Positions 27,471 to 35,883 are shown, numbered from the stretch's first letter. The stretch is 64,000 nucleotides of DNA from Rhodobacterales bacterium (GCA_002748265.1 PDRY01000018.1:96887-160886), one strand, 5' to 3'. A program made the numbers and translations. The notes: generated by a model not told the origin, from the sequence alone.

Positions 27471-28388
27471 TCAGCCGTGGCTCCAGGTGGGCCGGTCAAA
27501 GACGCGGCGGCCCATGAGCGAGGCGGTCAGGTCCACCATCAGCCGCGCGGTCTTGCCCCGATCATCGAGAAACGGGTTCAGCTCCACGAGATCGAGCGAG
27601 GTGACGCGCCCTGAATCCGACAAAAGCTCCATGGCCAGATGGGCTTCGCGTTCGGTCGCGCCGCCGGGAACGGTGGTGCCCACGGCGGGCGCGATGGCGG
27701 GGTCCAGGAAATCCACATCTAGCGAGACATGAAGCAGCCCGTCTTCGGCTTCGACCTTCTCCAGGAAGGCGGAGAGCGGGGCCTTGATCCCGTATTCGTC
27801 CATGGCCCGCATATCCGCGACCATCACGTCAGAGGCATCAAGCGCGGCATGTTCCGCCGGGTCGACGGAGCGCAGGCCGATCATGCCGATCCGATCCGTG
27901 GGGATCGGGGCAGGGAAGGGCGGGAAGGCGTCAAAGCCCTCACGCCCGGCCGCATAGGCCATGGGCGTGCCGTGGAGATTGCCCGACGCGGTGCTTTGCG
28001 GCGTGTGGAAATCGGGATGGGCATCGAGCCAGAGCACGAAGAGCGGGCGGCCCAGATCCTGGGCGTGCCCGGCCACGGCGGCGAGCGATCCCATGGCCAT
28101 GGCGTGATCGCCGCCCAGGAAGATCGGCATGCCTTCGGCGCAGGCTTCCAGCCCCGCGCGGGCAATGGCGCGGGTCCAGCCGATGGTCTCTCCAAGGGCA
28201 TGGAGCGGCGGGGGGCTGTCGACGTCGATGGCGTCGGGCACGACATTGCCCATGTCGCGCACGGTATGGCCCAGCTTTGTGAGCGTCTCCGCCAGATCGG
28301 CGGTGCGATAGGCGTCGGGGCCCATGAGGCAGCCCCGGCGACGCTTGCCGCAATCGACGGGGGCTCCGATGAGAATGCAATCTGTCAT
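27471..28388 (-). CDS. rocF: arginase
   Basis: A 305-aa ureohydrolase with binuclear manganese motifs GGDHAMAMGS, WLDAHPDFHTP and SLDVDFLDP. It hydrolyses arginine to ornithine and urea. The ATG at 28388 (MTDCILIGAPVDCGKRRRG) is the family N-terminus; the upstream extension reaches into the control region. It heads the arcuate unit arginase-ctlX-OCD, divergent from an AsnC-type regulator. Confidence 0.93.
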   Translation of the reverse strand: MTDCILIGAPVDCGKRRRGCLMGPDAYRTADLAETLTKLGHTVRDMGNVVPDAIDVDSPPPLHALGETIGWTRAIARAGLEACAEGMPIFLGGDHAMAMGSLAAVAGHAQDLGRPLFVLWLDAHPDFHTPQSTASGNLHGTPMAYAAGREGFDAFPPFPAPIPTDRIGMIGLRSVDPAEHAALDASDVMVADMRAMDEYGIKAPLSAFLEKVEAEDGLLHVSLDVDFLDPAIAPAVGTTVPGGATEREAHLAMELLSDSGRVTSLDLVELNPFLDDRGKTARLMVDLTASLMGRRVFDRPTWSHG

Positions 28389-28445
28389 GCGACATTCTGT
28401 CTTATCAAAACGGGAGTGGTGGAAGCGACCAAATTGCCCTAATTG

Positions 28446-28459
28446 GATCACGAGTGATC
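28446..28459. promoter_or_regulatory. GATCAC-GA-GTGATC dyad, candidate AsnC-family site
   Basis: Perfect 6-bp arms with a 2-bp spacer lie 8 bp upstream of the regulator start, within 77 bp between the divergent arginase and Lrp/AsnC genes. AATTGG elements flank it on both sides (28441 and 28461). It is positioned for autoregulation and control of the arginine genes. Confidence 0.55.
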
Positions 28460-28466
28460 AAATTGG

Positions 28467-28910
28467 ATGGCTGAAATGGACGATTTGGACAACAAGCTGA
28501 TTGCAGCGCTGCGGCGGGACGCGCGGATGTCGATTTCGGATCTTGCCGGGCTTCTGGGGGTGACACGCGGTACGGTCCGTGCGCGGATCGCCCGGCTGGA
28601 AGCGGCGGGCGCGATCACGGGCTACACGGTTCTGACCAAGGCGGATGCGGCACGGGCGCCGGTGCGCGGGCTGATGATGCTGGGCATCGAGGGGCGCGGG
28701 ACGGAGAAGGTCATGGCCCGCCTGCAAGGCATGTCAGAGGTCGAGGTGGTCTATACGACCAACGGGACGTGGGATCTGATCGCGGTGATCGGGACCGATA
28801 CGCTTGAGCATCTCGACGAAGTTCTGTTTGCGATCCGGCGTCTGGAAGGGGTGACGCGCTCTGAGACGAATTTGCTGTTGTCGACGCGCCGGGCCGGGCG
28901 GGCAAGATAG
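28467..28910 (+). CDS. Lrp/AsnC-family transcriptional regulator
   Basis: A 147-aa protein with an N-terminal winged HTH (DDLDNKLIAALRRDARMSISDLAGLLGVTRGTVRARI) and a C-terminal RAM/ligand domain ending VEVVYTTNGTWDLIAVIGT. Such proteins next to arginase/OCD genes usually sense an amino acid of the pathway (arginine or ornithine). The Met at residue 4 (28476) is an equally good start and no strong ribosome site is visible. Confidence 0.92.
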   Translation: MAEMDDLDNKLIAALRRDARMSISDLAGLLGVTRGTVRARIARLEAAGAITGYTVLTKADAARAPVRGLMMLGIEGRGTEKVMARLQGMSEVEVVYTTNGTWDLIAVIGTDTLEHLDEVLFAIRRLEGVTRSETNLLLSTRRAGRAR

Positions 28911-28934
28911 CGGTTTCGCGCCTTCCGGTGCGAC

Positions 28935-28984
28935 CGGTTGGGGGAGAGCTCTGCTCTCCCCCAAACCCCCTCACGAGGTATTTT
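28935..28984. repeat. long-stem hairpin repeat, copy 2 (inverted)
   Basis: The same 12-14 bp stem element as at 25411-25460 but in reverse orientation, with CCCCCTCACGAGGTATTTTT as its outer flank. It separates the converging AsnC-type and dsbB genes. In this orientation the T run follows the stem, which would make a rho-independent terminator on the plus strand. Confidence 0.85.
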
Positions 28985-29002
28985 TACAAATAAGAAGGGG
29001 GA

Positions 29003-29449
29003 TCAGCGCGTGAGGCTGGCGGCCCAGATCAGGGCGAGGCCGAGCGAGGAGATTGCATTCCACGCCGCCATGGACAGACCGAAGATATAGAGCGCCACTT
29101 CGTTGCAGAGCACGATGCCGGGGCCTTCGGTGGAGAGCAGATCTCCCGTCAGCGGCCCGCTGCCCGTGCAGGAGGCGGGGCCTTGCCACCAGCCCTGTTC
29201 CACACCCGTGTGCCACCCCGCGAGCCCAGCGGTGGTGAGCGCCGCCAGCATCCCGGCGATCGCCAGCCAGCCGGGCGGGCGTGTAAAGGAGAGGGCGAGG
29301 ACCCCGATGACCACCGCAGCGGCATGGGGCCAGCGTTGCCACAGGCACATCTGGCAGGGCGCGAAGCCTGCGAACTGGAACAGGAATGCCCCGGCGAGCA
29401 GGGCCGCAGAACCGGTCGCGGCCAGGAGGATCAGCGTTTTGCGTGTCAT
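29003..29449 (-). CDS. dsbB: disulfide bond formation protein B
   Basis: A 148-aa protein with four hydrophobic helices. The first pair of redox cysteines is PCQMC (Cys32/Cys35); the second pair in the periplasmic loop is Cys94 and Cys115. It passes electrons from DsbA to quinone. The ATG at 29449 overlaps the stop of the upstream membrane-protein gene; the open frame continuing far upstream is a shadow. Confidence 0.9.
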   Translation of the reverse strand: MTRKTLILLAATGSAALLAGAFLFQFAGFAPCQMCLWQRWPHAAAVVIGVLALSFTRPPGWLAIAGMLAALTTAGLAGWHTGVEQGWWQGPASCTGSGPLTGDLLSTEGPGIVLCNEVALYIFGLSMAAWNAISSLGLALIWAASLTR

Positions 29450-30024
29450 AGCTTTCCGATCAACAGGAACCCGCCGACAAGTAGGAGGCAAAACAGGGCA
29501 AAGACAAGCCCCAGGCGGCGTTCGATGAAGTCGCGGACCGGCGCGCCGAAGCGCCACAGCAGCGCTGCCACGATGAAGAAACGCAAGGCGCGCGCGATGA
29601 TGGCGGATGCGATGAACACGGGCAGGGACAGGGCCGTCACGCCTGACGCGATTGTGATGACCTTGAACGGGAACGGGGTCACGCCCGCGATCAACACCGC
29701 CCAGGCGCCGTAATCGTTGTAGCGGGCCGCGAAGGTGTCGAAATCTTCGGACTTGCCGTAGAAATCCAGGATTGGCTGACCCACCGTTTCGAACAGGCCA
29801 AAGCCGATATAGTAGCCCAGAAGCCCCCCGGCGACCGACGCGACGGTCGCCACGCCAGCGATCAGGAACGCGCGCTGCGGGGCCGCCAGGATCATCGGGA
29901 TCATCAGCACATCGGGCGGGATCGGGAAGATCGAGGCCTCGATGAAGGCGACTAGGGCAAGCGCGATCAGCGCGTTGGGCCCTTCGGCCAAGCGCATGGT
30001 CCAGTCGTAGAGGCGGCGCAGCAT
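29446..30024 (-). CDS. VTT/DedA-like membrane protein (YqaA family)
   Basis: A 192-aa protein. The pattern is that of the SNARE-associated/VTT family: EASIFPIPPDVLMIPMILAAP, a re-entrant-loop Gly/Pro motif ending GYYIGF, and TPFPFKVITIASGVTALSLPVF. Family members are proposed lipid scramblases or transporters. It is coupled to dsbB by a 4-bp overlap. The ATG at 30024 fits the usual N-terminus MLRRLYDWTM. Confidence 0.87.
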   Translation of the reverse strand: MLRRLYDWTMRLAEGPNALIALALVAFIEASIFPIPPDVLMIPMILAAPQRAFLIAGVATVASVAGGLLGYYIGFGLFETVGQPILDFYGKSEDFDTFAARYNDYGAWAVLIAGVTPFPFKVITIASGVTALSLPVFIASAIIARALRFFIVAALLWRFGAPVRDFIERRLGLVFALFCLLLVGGFLLIGKL

Positions 30025-30106
30025 GAAAGGCACTCCGAAGGTGACAGCGGGTCGGTTCCGCCATAGACATGAGCGATGAGCCAGCGTCAACGGAAAGGGC
30101 GAGCGC

Positions 30107-30964
30107 ATGAAGTGGCAGGGCGGACGCAAATCCAGCAACGTGATCGACCGGCGCAGTTCCGGGGGGCGCAGAGCCGCCGTTGGCGGCGGGGGCTTGGGCG
30201 TTCTGGCCATTGTCGTGATCGGCTGGCTTCTGGGGGTCGATCTGAGCCCGATGCTGGGACTGTCCGGTGACAACCAGATCCAGAGCGGCGGCGGGACAGA
30301 GATCACCGCAGCCGACGAAGAACGCGCCGCGTTTGCCGCGACCGTTCTGGGCTATACCGAAGATGTCTGGAGCGAGGTGTTCCGCACTCAGGTGAACCAA
30401 CCCTACCAGCCGCCCAAACTGGTGCTGTTCTCGGGCCAGACCGATGGCGGAGCCTGTGGGTTGGCCTCGGCGGCGACGGGGCCGTTCTACTGCCCCGGTA
30501 ATCGGTTCGCCTATTTGGACACCGATTTCTTCGTCACACTGGATCGGCGCATGGGGGCGGGCGGTGATTTCGCGGCGGCCTATGTGATTGCCCACGAGGT
30601 CGCGCACCATGTCCAGAACGAGCTGGGGATCCTGCCGCAGGTGAACCGTCTGCGCGCTCAGGTCGGCCAGAGCGAGAGCAATGCGCTCTCAGTTCGGGTC
30701 GAGCTGCAGGCGGATTGCTACGCGGGCATCTGGGCGCGTCACGCCCATGAGCGCCTGAATGTCCTGGAGCGCGGGGACATCGCCGAGGCCATGAATGCCG
30801 CGGCCCAGATCGGCGATGACACCTTGCAGCGCCAGGCGGGCGGGGTGGTCCGGCCGGACAGCTTTACCCATGGCAGCTCCGAGCAGCGCCAGCGTTGGTT
30901 CGCGCGGGGGCTCGAAAGCGGGCGGCTTGAGGATTGCGATACGTTCGGCACCGACCGGCTGTAG
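30107..30964 (+). CDS. neutral zinc metallopeptidase (YpfJ family)
   Basis: A 285-aa protein with one N-terminal membrane anchor (about residues 24-43), a conserved Cys-containing GGACGLASAATGPFYCPG region and the zinc motif HEVAHH (His163, Glu164, His167). Later Glu/Asp residues (VELQADCYAGIWA) would supply the third ligand. The substrate is unknown in this family. It is the last chromosomal gene before tRNA-Leu. Confidence 0.9.
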   Translation: MKWQGGRKSSNVIDRRSSGGRRAAVGGGGLGVLAIVVIGWLLGVDLSPMLGLSGDNQIQSGGGTEITAADEERAAFAATVLGYTEDVWSEVFRTQVNQPYQPPKLVLFSGQTDGGACGLASAATGPFYCPGNRFAYLDTDFFVTLDRRMGAGGDFAAAYVIAHEVAHHVQNELGILPQVNRLRAQVGQSESNALSVRVELQADCYAGIWARHAHERLNVLERGDIAEAMNAAAQIGDDTLQRQAGGVVRPDSFTHGSSEQRQRWFARGLESGRLEDCDTFGTDRL

Positions 30965-31014
30965 CGCGATCCGGATTGACGCGCCCTGCGTGTCCGGCTA
31001 ATCCCCGGGTCTGG

Positions 31015-31100
31015 GCCGGTGTGGCGGAATGGTAGACGCAGGGGATTCAAAATCCCCCGATGGCAACATCGTGTCGGTTCGAGTCCGACCACCGGTACCA
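31015..31100 (+). tRNA. tRNA-Leu(CAA), prophage integration target
   Basis: An 86-nt class II tRNA: acceptor GCCGGTG...CACCGGT, discriminator A and encoded CCA. The anticodon arm GGGGATTCAAAATCCCC has anticodon CAA at 31048-31050. A long variable arm GATGGCAACATC and T-loop GTTCGAGTC follow. The integrase gene begins its 3' end 82 bp downstream, so the tRNA 3' end is the likely attL core. The exact core needs the right end. Confidence 0.96.
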
Positions 31101-31117
31101 ATTAAAACAAATAGTTG

Positions 31118-31144
31118 GCGCGCCAAGCGCGCAGTTTTTGTTTT
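31118..31144 (+). terminator. terminator just inside the prophage, after tRNA-Leu
   Basis: GCGCGC - CAA - GCGCGC hairpin (31118-31132) followed by AGTTTTTGTTTT. It lies 18 bp after the tRNA CCA on phage-side DNA and would end tRNA transcription before it runs into the antisense of the integrase gene. It also overlaps the 12-bp palindrome TTGGCGCGCCAA. Confidence 0.65.
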
Positions 31145-31181
31145 GGTGCGAAATAGCGGGTCCCAACCGCGAGTCCCACAG

Positions 31182-32243
31182 TCATGTTCCGTTCTCGTTC
31201 TGATCGCGCCGAATCTGCCCGGCGCGGCTGAGCCGCTTCCGGCTCGCGTGTTGGCGATAATAGGCAACCATCTCTGGGCTCTGTCCTGTGATCGCTTGGA
31301 TCTCGGCATCGGTGGCGCCAGCCTCTGCCAGTTCGACAATGGCGAGTTTTCTTAGGCCGTGGAGGGTGAAAGCTTTGGCCTTGGGGCCGAGGTCTTTGCG
31401 CCACGCCCGGAACGGCTTTTCTACGGCGTCGTAGCTGAGTGGGGTGATCAGGTCTTTGGCCAGAAGGTGGCGTCCGCGCTTGGATAGCCCGGAGATGTAG
31501 GCGCGAAGTTTCGGCGGGCAGAATACCACCATTTCCTTGTTCGATTTTTCATCAACCACGGTCATCCATTCGCCGTCGAAATCGCTCCACCGCATTTTGA
31601 TCGCGGCGCCGGGGCGCTGACCTGTGCCAAGGATAATCTGCGCGGCGGTCTGAACGTTTTCCGGCGCGGTATCGAGCTTTTCCACCATCCACGATGGCCA
31701 AGGCTCAAACTCGCGCTGTTTGCCGAAATGCTTAATGTGGCTGGCCGGATTATCGCCGAGTGGCCAGAACTTTTGACCTTTGGCGTAGTTCCATAGGATC
31801 GAGACAGTTTGAAGCATCCGGTCGGCTTCGCGCGGGGTGCTGCTCATGGCGACATGTGCGGCGTAGAGGAGCTTTGGTGTTGTTCTGGTCATGGCCTTCG
31901 CGCCGTTCTTCGCCATGATCCGGTCCATTGCCCTGCTATAGCTTCGCTTTGTGCTGGCGGAGAGCTTCCCTTGCCCTTTCGGGTCTGCCCTCCACGCCTC
32001 GATACACTCGCGCCAAGTGTGCTTTTCTGGGGCCTGTTGTTTTTCGTGCCGCCCAGATTCGCAGGCCCAATAGAGTTCATCGAGCGTTTTGGGATCGCCC
32101 TCCCATTTCAAGGCAATCATCCGCTCTTTGGCCTTGCCGCCCTCAGTCCACGTTTTCCGGTGATACGGGACCCATGCCGTCTTTGCGCGGTTCAGGCGCC
32201 ATTTCAGGTGCGGCTTTGTGATGCGGGGTTTGGGGGGGGTCAT
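31182..32243 (-). CDS. int: phage integrase, tyrosine recombinase
   Basis: A 353-aa tyrosine recombinase. Residues about 70-170 are an arm/core-binding SAM-like domain, and the catalytic domain shows GTGQRPGAAIKM (Arg210), FTLHGLRKLA (His295, Arg298) and the nucleophile in MVAYYRQHA (Tyr328 or 329). The usual GH before the nucleophile reads GQ here. It lies next to tRNA-Leu and overlaps the excisionase stop (ATGA). Confidence 0.95.
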   Translation of the reverse strand: MTPPKPRITKPHLKWRLNRAKTAWVPYHRKTWTEGGKAKERMIALKWEGDPKTLDELYWACESGRHEKQQAPEKHTWRECIEAWRADPKGQGKLSASTKRSYSRAMDRIMAKNGAKAMTRTTPKLLYAAHVAMSSTPREADRMLQTVSILWNYAKGQKFWPLGDNPASHIKHFGKQREFEPWPSWMVEKLDTAPENVQTAAQIILGTGQRPGAAIKMRWSDFDGEWMTVVDEKSNKEMVVFCPPKLRAYISGLSKRGRHLLAKDLITPLSYDAVEKPFRAWRKDLGPKAKAFTLHGLRKLAIVELAEAGATDAEIQAITGQSPEMVAYYRQHASRKRLSRAGQIRRDQNENGT

Positions 32244-32446
32244 ATTTCGAAACCATCATCGGGCAGGGCGGCGGTTCCGTTCACGATAGCTTCGAGGTCG
32301 CTGAGGCGCCACCGCTGGTGCGGGCCGACCATCACGGGCGGTGGCAGTGCGCCGACTCCGACCAGCCGCAGGAATTCGCTCACGGGAAGATCTAGCATCT
32401 TCGCAGCGCCCGACTCCTTGAGGCAAATTGGCCGGTGAGCGGTCAT
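32240..32446 (-). CDS. AlpA/excisionase-like DNA-binding protein
   Basis: A 68-aa protein with a MerR/AlpA-like winged-helix pattern: KESGAAKMLDLPVSEFLRLV, then PPPVMVGPHQRWRLSDLEAIVNG. Size and position next to int make it the likely recombination directionality factor. It is coupled to int by a 4-bp overlap. Confidence 0.75.
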   Translation of the reverse strand: MTAHRPICLKESGAAKMLDLPVSEFLRLVGVGALPPPVMVGPHQRWRLSDLEAIVNGTAALPDDGFEI

Positions 32447-32447
32447 C

Positions 32448-32966
32448 CTACTCGCCTCCCTGTGCCTGTGCGCCCGGCTCCGGCTTCATGAAAACGATCC
32501 AATGGGACTTTGCCGTCTTGCCGCAGCGGTTTCCAAAGACCGGCTTTTCGTCGGTCAGTGCGAGGATTTCGGACACACGAATTTCGTGTTCATCCCACTT
32601 GAAGATCAGCGTTCCGGCCGGACGGAGCACTCGGAAGCATTCTGCGAAACCCGCGCGCAGATCATCGCGCCAGTTTTCGCCGAGCTTGCCGTATTTCTTC
32701 GCGAGCCATCCGTTCTTCCCGTTGCGCATCAGATGGGGCGGGTCGAACACAACGAGGTTGAATGTGTTGTCCTCGAAAGGGAGCGCACGGAAATCCATCA
32801 ACTGGTCGGGTTCTATCAGCAGTCGCCGGTAGCCGCCTTTGCTGGACTTGTCCTTTAGCTCATGGGTCTCTTGTCGGTGGTCGCCAAACACAACGCGGGG
32901 GTCGGCACGGTCATAATAGAACATGCGACTGCCACATGCTGGGTCCAGAATCGGCTTGGTCATCAT
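32448..32966 (-). CDS. phage class I methyltransferase with DPPH motif
   Basis: A 172-aa SAM-dependent methyltransferase: ILDPACGSRMFYYD as motif I, FDPPHL (residues 74-79) in place of DPPY, and RVLRPAGTLIFKWDEHEI. The C-terminus GNRCGKTAKSHWIVFMKP is characteristic of a phage-borne group. DPPH suggests an amino-methyltransferase, probably on DNA adenine or cytosine; no target domain is visible. It is the second of three methyltransferases in the prophage and overlaps the Dcm stop. Confidence 0.82.
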   Translation of the reverse strand: MMTKPILDPACGSRMFYYDRADPRVVFGDHRQETHELKDKSSKGGYRRLLIEPDQLMDFRALPFEDNTFNLVVFDPPHLMRNGKNGWLAKKYGKLGENWRDDLRAGFAECFRVLRPAGTLIFKWDEHEIRVSEILALTDEKPVFGNRCGKTAKSHWIVFMKPEPGAQAQGGE

Positions 32967-34951
32967 GCCGCCTCCTTCATGGCCAGTTCTGCGCAGTTGG
33001 CGCCGATGATCGCGGCGGCGACCTGTGGGCAGACGCTATTGCCGCAACAGCTCACTTGCACGGACTTGGTGAACGGCTTCCATGTCCATTCGTCGCCGTC
33101 CTGGATCCAGACACCTTCAATCACGTAGTCGGTCGGGAACCCTTGCGCGGTGAACAGCTCGCGCGGGGTCAGCATCCGCATTCCGATGTCCACCACCACG
33201 AAGGTCTCGCCGTCGATGGTGAGCGTGACGAATTCGCGATCATCCCAATAGCCATGCTCGCGCAGGAAGTCGGCGACCTGGCGGGCGCGGGCTTGGTGTT
33301 CCGGCCCGAACACCGGCGGGTGCAGGGATGCCTGCATGTGAGCAATCCGGTCGCGCACGGTGATTGTGTGCATCGGCTCGCCTGTCTCGGCGCCGTCGCC
33401 GGTGCCGTAGTATTTGGCGAAGTAGCTGGCGGTTAGCATCTGGTGGCTGCCGCTGGCCGTGATGGTCGAAATCGGCGCATCCAGGGCGCGGCCGGGGTGG
33501 ACGCCAATCCGGGCACTGTTGTGCTGCGCGAGGAAGGCCCCGGTCAGGCAGCTATCGGCCTTTGCGGTGATTGTCGCCATGGGCTCCAGCCCGGATCTGG
33601 GGCGGCTTTGCCCTGCGCGCCCGCCGCATCCGACAATAGCCGGAACAATGACCGAATTCTGATCCTTGTAGTTCGCGCAGATGGTGTGGTGGGGGTCGGT
33701 CACCGACCGGCAAGCGCCGCCGTGCTGCGCATATGTCAGGACCGGCGCGGCAAGCGCGTGCTTGATGCCGCCTGCTACAACGGTTCCCAGCGGCGCGCCG
33801 ATGTCGAGCGCGCGGGGGTGTTGGCCTGGCCGCTCGCCGCTATCGCCATGCGCGATGCTGGCTAGGAAGGGTGTGACGGTGCCAAGCGGGGCCGCGCCAC
33901 CGGGGCGCTTGATGAAGCTGTTTGCAGTGACGGTGCCCAAAGGTTCGGTCACCGGCTGCCCGGTCGCGCCACCGTTGAACCGGGTTACATATGGCGACGC
34001 CGCGGCATTCGCGCCGCCGCAGTTCAGGTCCACGATAAACGGCTCGTCAGCCTCCAGAACATAGCGGTGCATCCCGCGCGCGATCCGGGCCAGCGTGTTC
34101 GGAACCAAGGGCCGCTTGGCGCTGACGCCATAGCGGTCCTTGATCTCCTCTCTGATGTCGAAGATCGACGGGCAGGGGATCGACCAGTCGATGCACTCGG
34201 CTGCGGTGCGCCACGGCTTGAGCTTACCGGATTTCACAGCATCGCTGTTCGGATCGCCGTGGGTCGGTTCCGGCCAGACAATGGGCTGACCGTCGCAGCG
34301 GGCGATCACGAAAAGCCGCTTGCGGATTGTCGGGGATCCATAGTCGCAGCCGCGCAGCTCGCGCCATTCGACACGGTATCCCAACCTGCGCAGGCGGGCG
34401 ACCCATTTGCGGAATGTCTCGCCCTTGCGACGCGGGTCCGGCTCCATGAACGGCGTGCCGTCCTTGTTGAAGACCGGGGTTCCCTTCACTTCGGGCGGAG
34501 CCTTGTCCCACAAATCCGCCGTCATCGCCGCCGTGGTGCGGCATCCGCCTTCGTGCTTGTGGCGCAGCGGCGCCCAGGTCTGAAACTCTTCGACGTTTTC
34601 TAGCGCAATGACCTTTGGCCGGACCAACTCGGCCCAGTGGACCACGACCCAAGCCAGATCGCGGATGTTCTTGGACAGCGGCGCGCCGCCTTTGGCCTTG
34701 CTGAAATGCTTGCAATCCGGCGAGAACCACGCCAGCCCGACCGTCTGGCCGGATTTTACCACGTCGCGCGGGTCCACGGCATAGACACTGGTCACCAGGT
34801 GCTTGGTGTCTGGGTGGTTGGCCTCGTGAAGCGCAAGGGCTTCGGCGTTGTGGTTGATCGCCACGTCCGGGCTGCGACCGAGCGCCATTTCGATGCCGGT
34901 GGATGCACCGCCGCCGCCTGCGAAGCTGTCGATGATGAGCGGGCGGGTCAT
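32963..34951 (-). CDS. DNA cytosine-5 methyltransferase with internal repeats
   Basis: A 662-aa enzyme. It has motif I FAGGGGASTGI, catalytic Cys80 in the motif IV variant FSPDCKHFSKAKGG, motif VI LENVEEFQ and motif VIII SPTIRKRLFVIA (about 206-217). The target-recognition region (about 330-535) contains seven copies of an xPxxTxxx motif at 335, 353, 385, 418, 455, 491 and 524. Motifs IX/X follow (MLTPRELFTAQGFP, CCGNSVCPQVA). The start at 34951 overlaps the next upstream gene's stop. It could protect phage DNA from restriction. Confidence 0.9.
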   Translation of the reverse strand: MTRPLIIDSFAGGGGASTGIEMALGRSPDVAINHNAEALALHEANHPDTKHLVTSVYAVDPRDVVKSGQTVGLAWFSPDCKHFSKAKGGAPLSKNIRDLAWVVVHWAELVRPKVIALENVEEFQTWAPLRHKHEGGCRTTAAMTADLWDKAPPEVKGTPVFNKDGTPFMEPDPRRKGETFRKWVARLRRLGYRVEWRELRGCDYGSPTIRKRLFVIARCDGQPIVWPEPTHGDPNSDAVKSGKLKPWRTAAECIDWSIPCPSIFDIREEIKDRYGVSAKRPLVPNTLARIARGMHRYVLEADEPFIVDLNCGGANAAASPYVTRFNGGATGQPVTEPLGTVTANSFIKRPGGAAPLGTVTPFLASIAHGDSGERPGQHPRALDIGAPLGTVVAGGIKHALAAPVLTYAQHGGACRSVTDPHHTICANYKDQNSVIVPAIVGCGGRAGQSRPRSGLEPMATITAKADSCLTGAFLAQHNSARIGVHPGRALDAPISTITASGSHQMLTASYFAKYYGTGDGAETGEPMHTITVRDRIAHMQASLHPPVFGPEHQARARQVADFLREHGYWDDREFVTLTIDGETFVVVDIGMRMLTPRELFTAQGFPTDYVIEGVWIQDGDEWTWKPFTKSVQVSCCGNSVCPQVAAAIIGANCAELAMKEAA

Positions 34952-35154
34952 GCTCGCTCCCAGCAATCAAAGTCAGCCTCCGCGCAGGCCTCTGGGCCGT
35001 CCTCTCTCTGCCACGGTTCGGCCCAGTACAGGGGTGCGACTTCAATCGCATACTCGGCGACGCTGCTGCCATCGTCGAATTCTTCGCCGCCTAGCCGCAC
35101 CAGTTCGCGGATGAACCGATCCATGAATTCTTGCTCAGTGATGCTGCTGGTCAT
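34948..35154 (-). CDS. phage hypothetical protein, acidic, 68 aa
   Basis: A small acidic protein beginning MTSSITEQEFMDRFIRELVRLGGEE and ending AEADFDCWERA. No membrane segment or known motif is seen. It is coupled on both sides by 4-bp overlaps within the leftward early operon, which supports real translation. Function unknown. Confidence 0.7.
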   Translation of the reverse strand: MTSSITEQEFMDRFIRELVRLGGEEFDDGSSVAEYAIEVAPLYWAEPWQREDGPEACAEADFDCWERA

Positions 35155-35699
35155 GCGTCACCTCCCTCAGTCAGGGGGAGGGCGCGGATGGCTTCGAACA
35201 CCACGATAGGGTCGGTTGTTTGGGCGGGGGTATCCGGGTCCATTGTTAGGACAAGCACTTCGTCAGCGGCCCTCTCGCGCATCCTCTCCGCCCCGCGGCG
35301 CTCGGCCTCCGCTATGGCCTTCTCGGAGCCATCCTTTGAGACGCAGTGAAGTGCGGCGCGGAAGACCTGCGGCGCGTGGCAATGCGGGTTGTGAATGACC
35401 GTGTTCGGGCCGGGGTAGTTCTGAACGAACCACGCCTCGAACCGCTCTTGCATTTCTGAGGTAACAGCGATCTGGGAACGTGTCGCCTCGGCAAGCTGGG
35501 CCTCTAGGGCCTCGATGCGGGCTTCGTAGTCTGCCTTAACGGCGCCGTGCCACGCGCGAACATCAACGTTATGCTGCTCCCAAATTTCGACGAGCCGCTT
35601 TACACCGAAGCGGTTTCCGAGCTCGACGGCCATCTCCCGACCGGAATTCGTCGCAGCTTCTGCCAGTGCGTTGATCTGGTTCATGTCTGTCTCAGTCAT
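35151..35699 (-). CDS. phage hypothetical protein with coiled coil
   Basis: A 182-aa protein. Residues about 55-80 (YEARIEALEAQLAEATRSQ) form a clear heptad coiled coil. It then has FEAWFVQNYPG with a His/Cys-rich NPHCHAPQVF that resembles a segment found in many phage early proteins, and a second charged helix (about 125-145). Not assignable to a function. It lies in the leftward operon. The alternative start is Met6. Confidence 0.72.
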   Translation of the reverse strand: MTETDMNQINALAEAATNSGREMAVELGNRFGVKRLVEIWEQHNVDVRAWHGAVKADYEARIEALEAQLAEATRSQIAVTSEMQERFEAWFVQNYPGPNTVIHNPHCHAPQVFRAALHCVSKDGSEKAIAEAERRGAERMRERAADEVLVLTMDPDTPAQTTDPIVVFEAIRALPLTEGGDA

Positions 35700-35883
35700 G
35701 GGGCTGGTCCTTCATCACAATTTGCAGCCCTTCGCTCTGTAGGGCGTGAAAGAGCCTGTGGGCGACTTCGTGCTGAGCAGTCTCATTTCCGCCGTTGGCT
35801 GCGTGCAGCGGGCCGTAGTTGTTTGCGAAGCGGAGTGCGGCGCGACGAATGGCGAGAACGCGGGCGGTTGGGTGCTGCGCCAT
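35692..35883 (-). CDS. phage hypothetical protein, 63 aa
   Basis: A small basic N-terminal protein (MAQHPTARVLAIRRAALRFANNYGPLHAANGG) with a His/Glu-containing AQHEVAHRLFHALQ helix. GGAGGGACGGAG precedes the ATG at 35883; an adjacent GTG at 35886 is less likely. It overlaps neighbours at both ends. No family recognised. Confidence 0.65.
   Translation of the reverse strand: MAQHPTARVLAIRRAALRFANNYGPLHAANGGNETAQHEVAHRLFHALQSEGLQIVMKDQPHD

Noticed and set aside
29003-30610. 535-aa minus-strand frame reading from the metallopeptidase region into dsbB
   Set aside because: Only the last 148 residues (DsbB) are real; the upstream part lies on the VTT gene in another frame and opposite the metallopeptidase gene.
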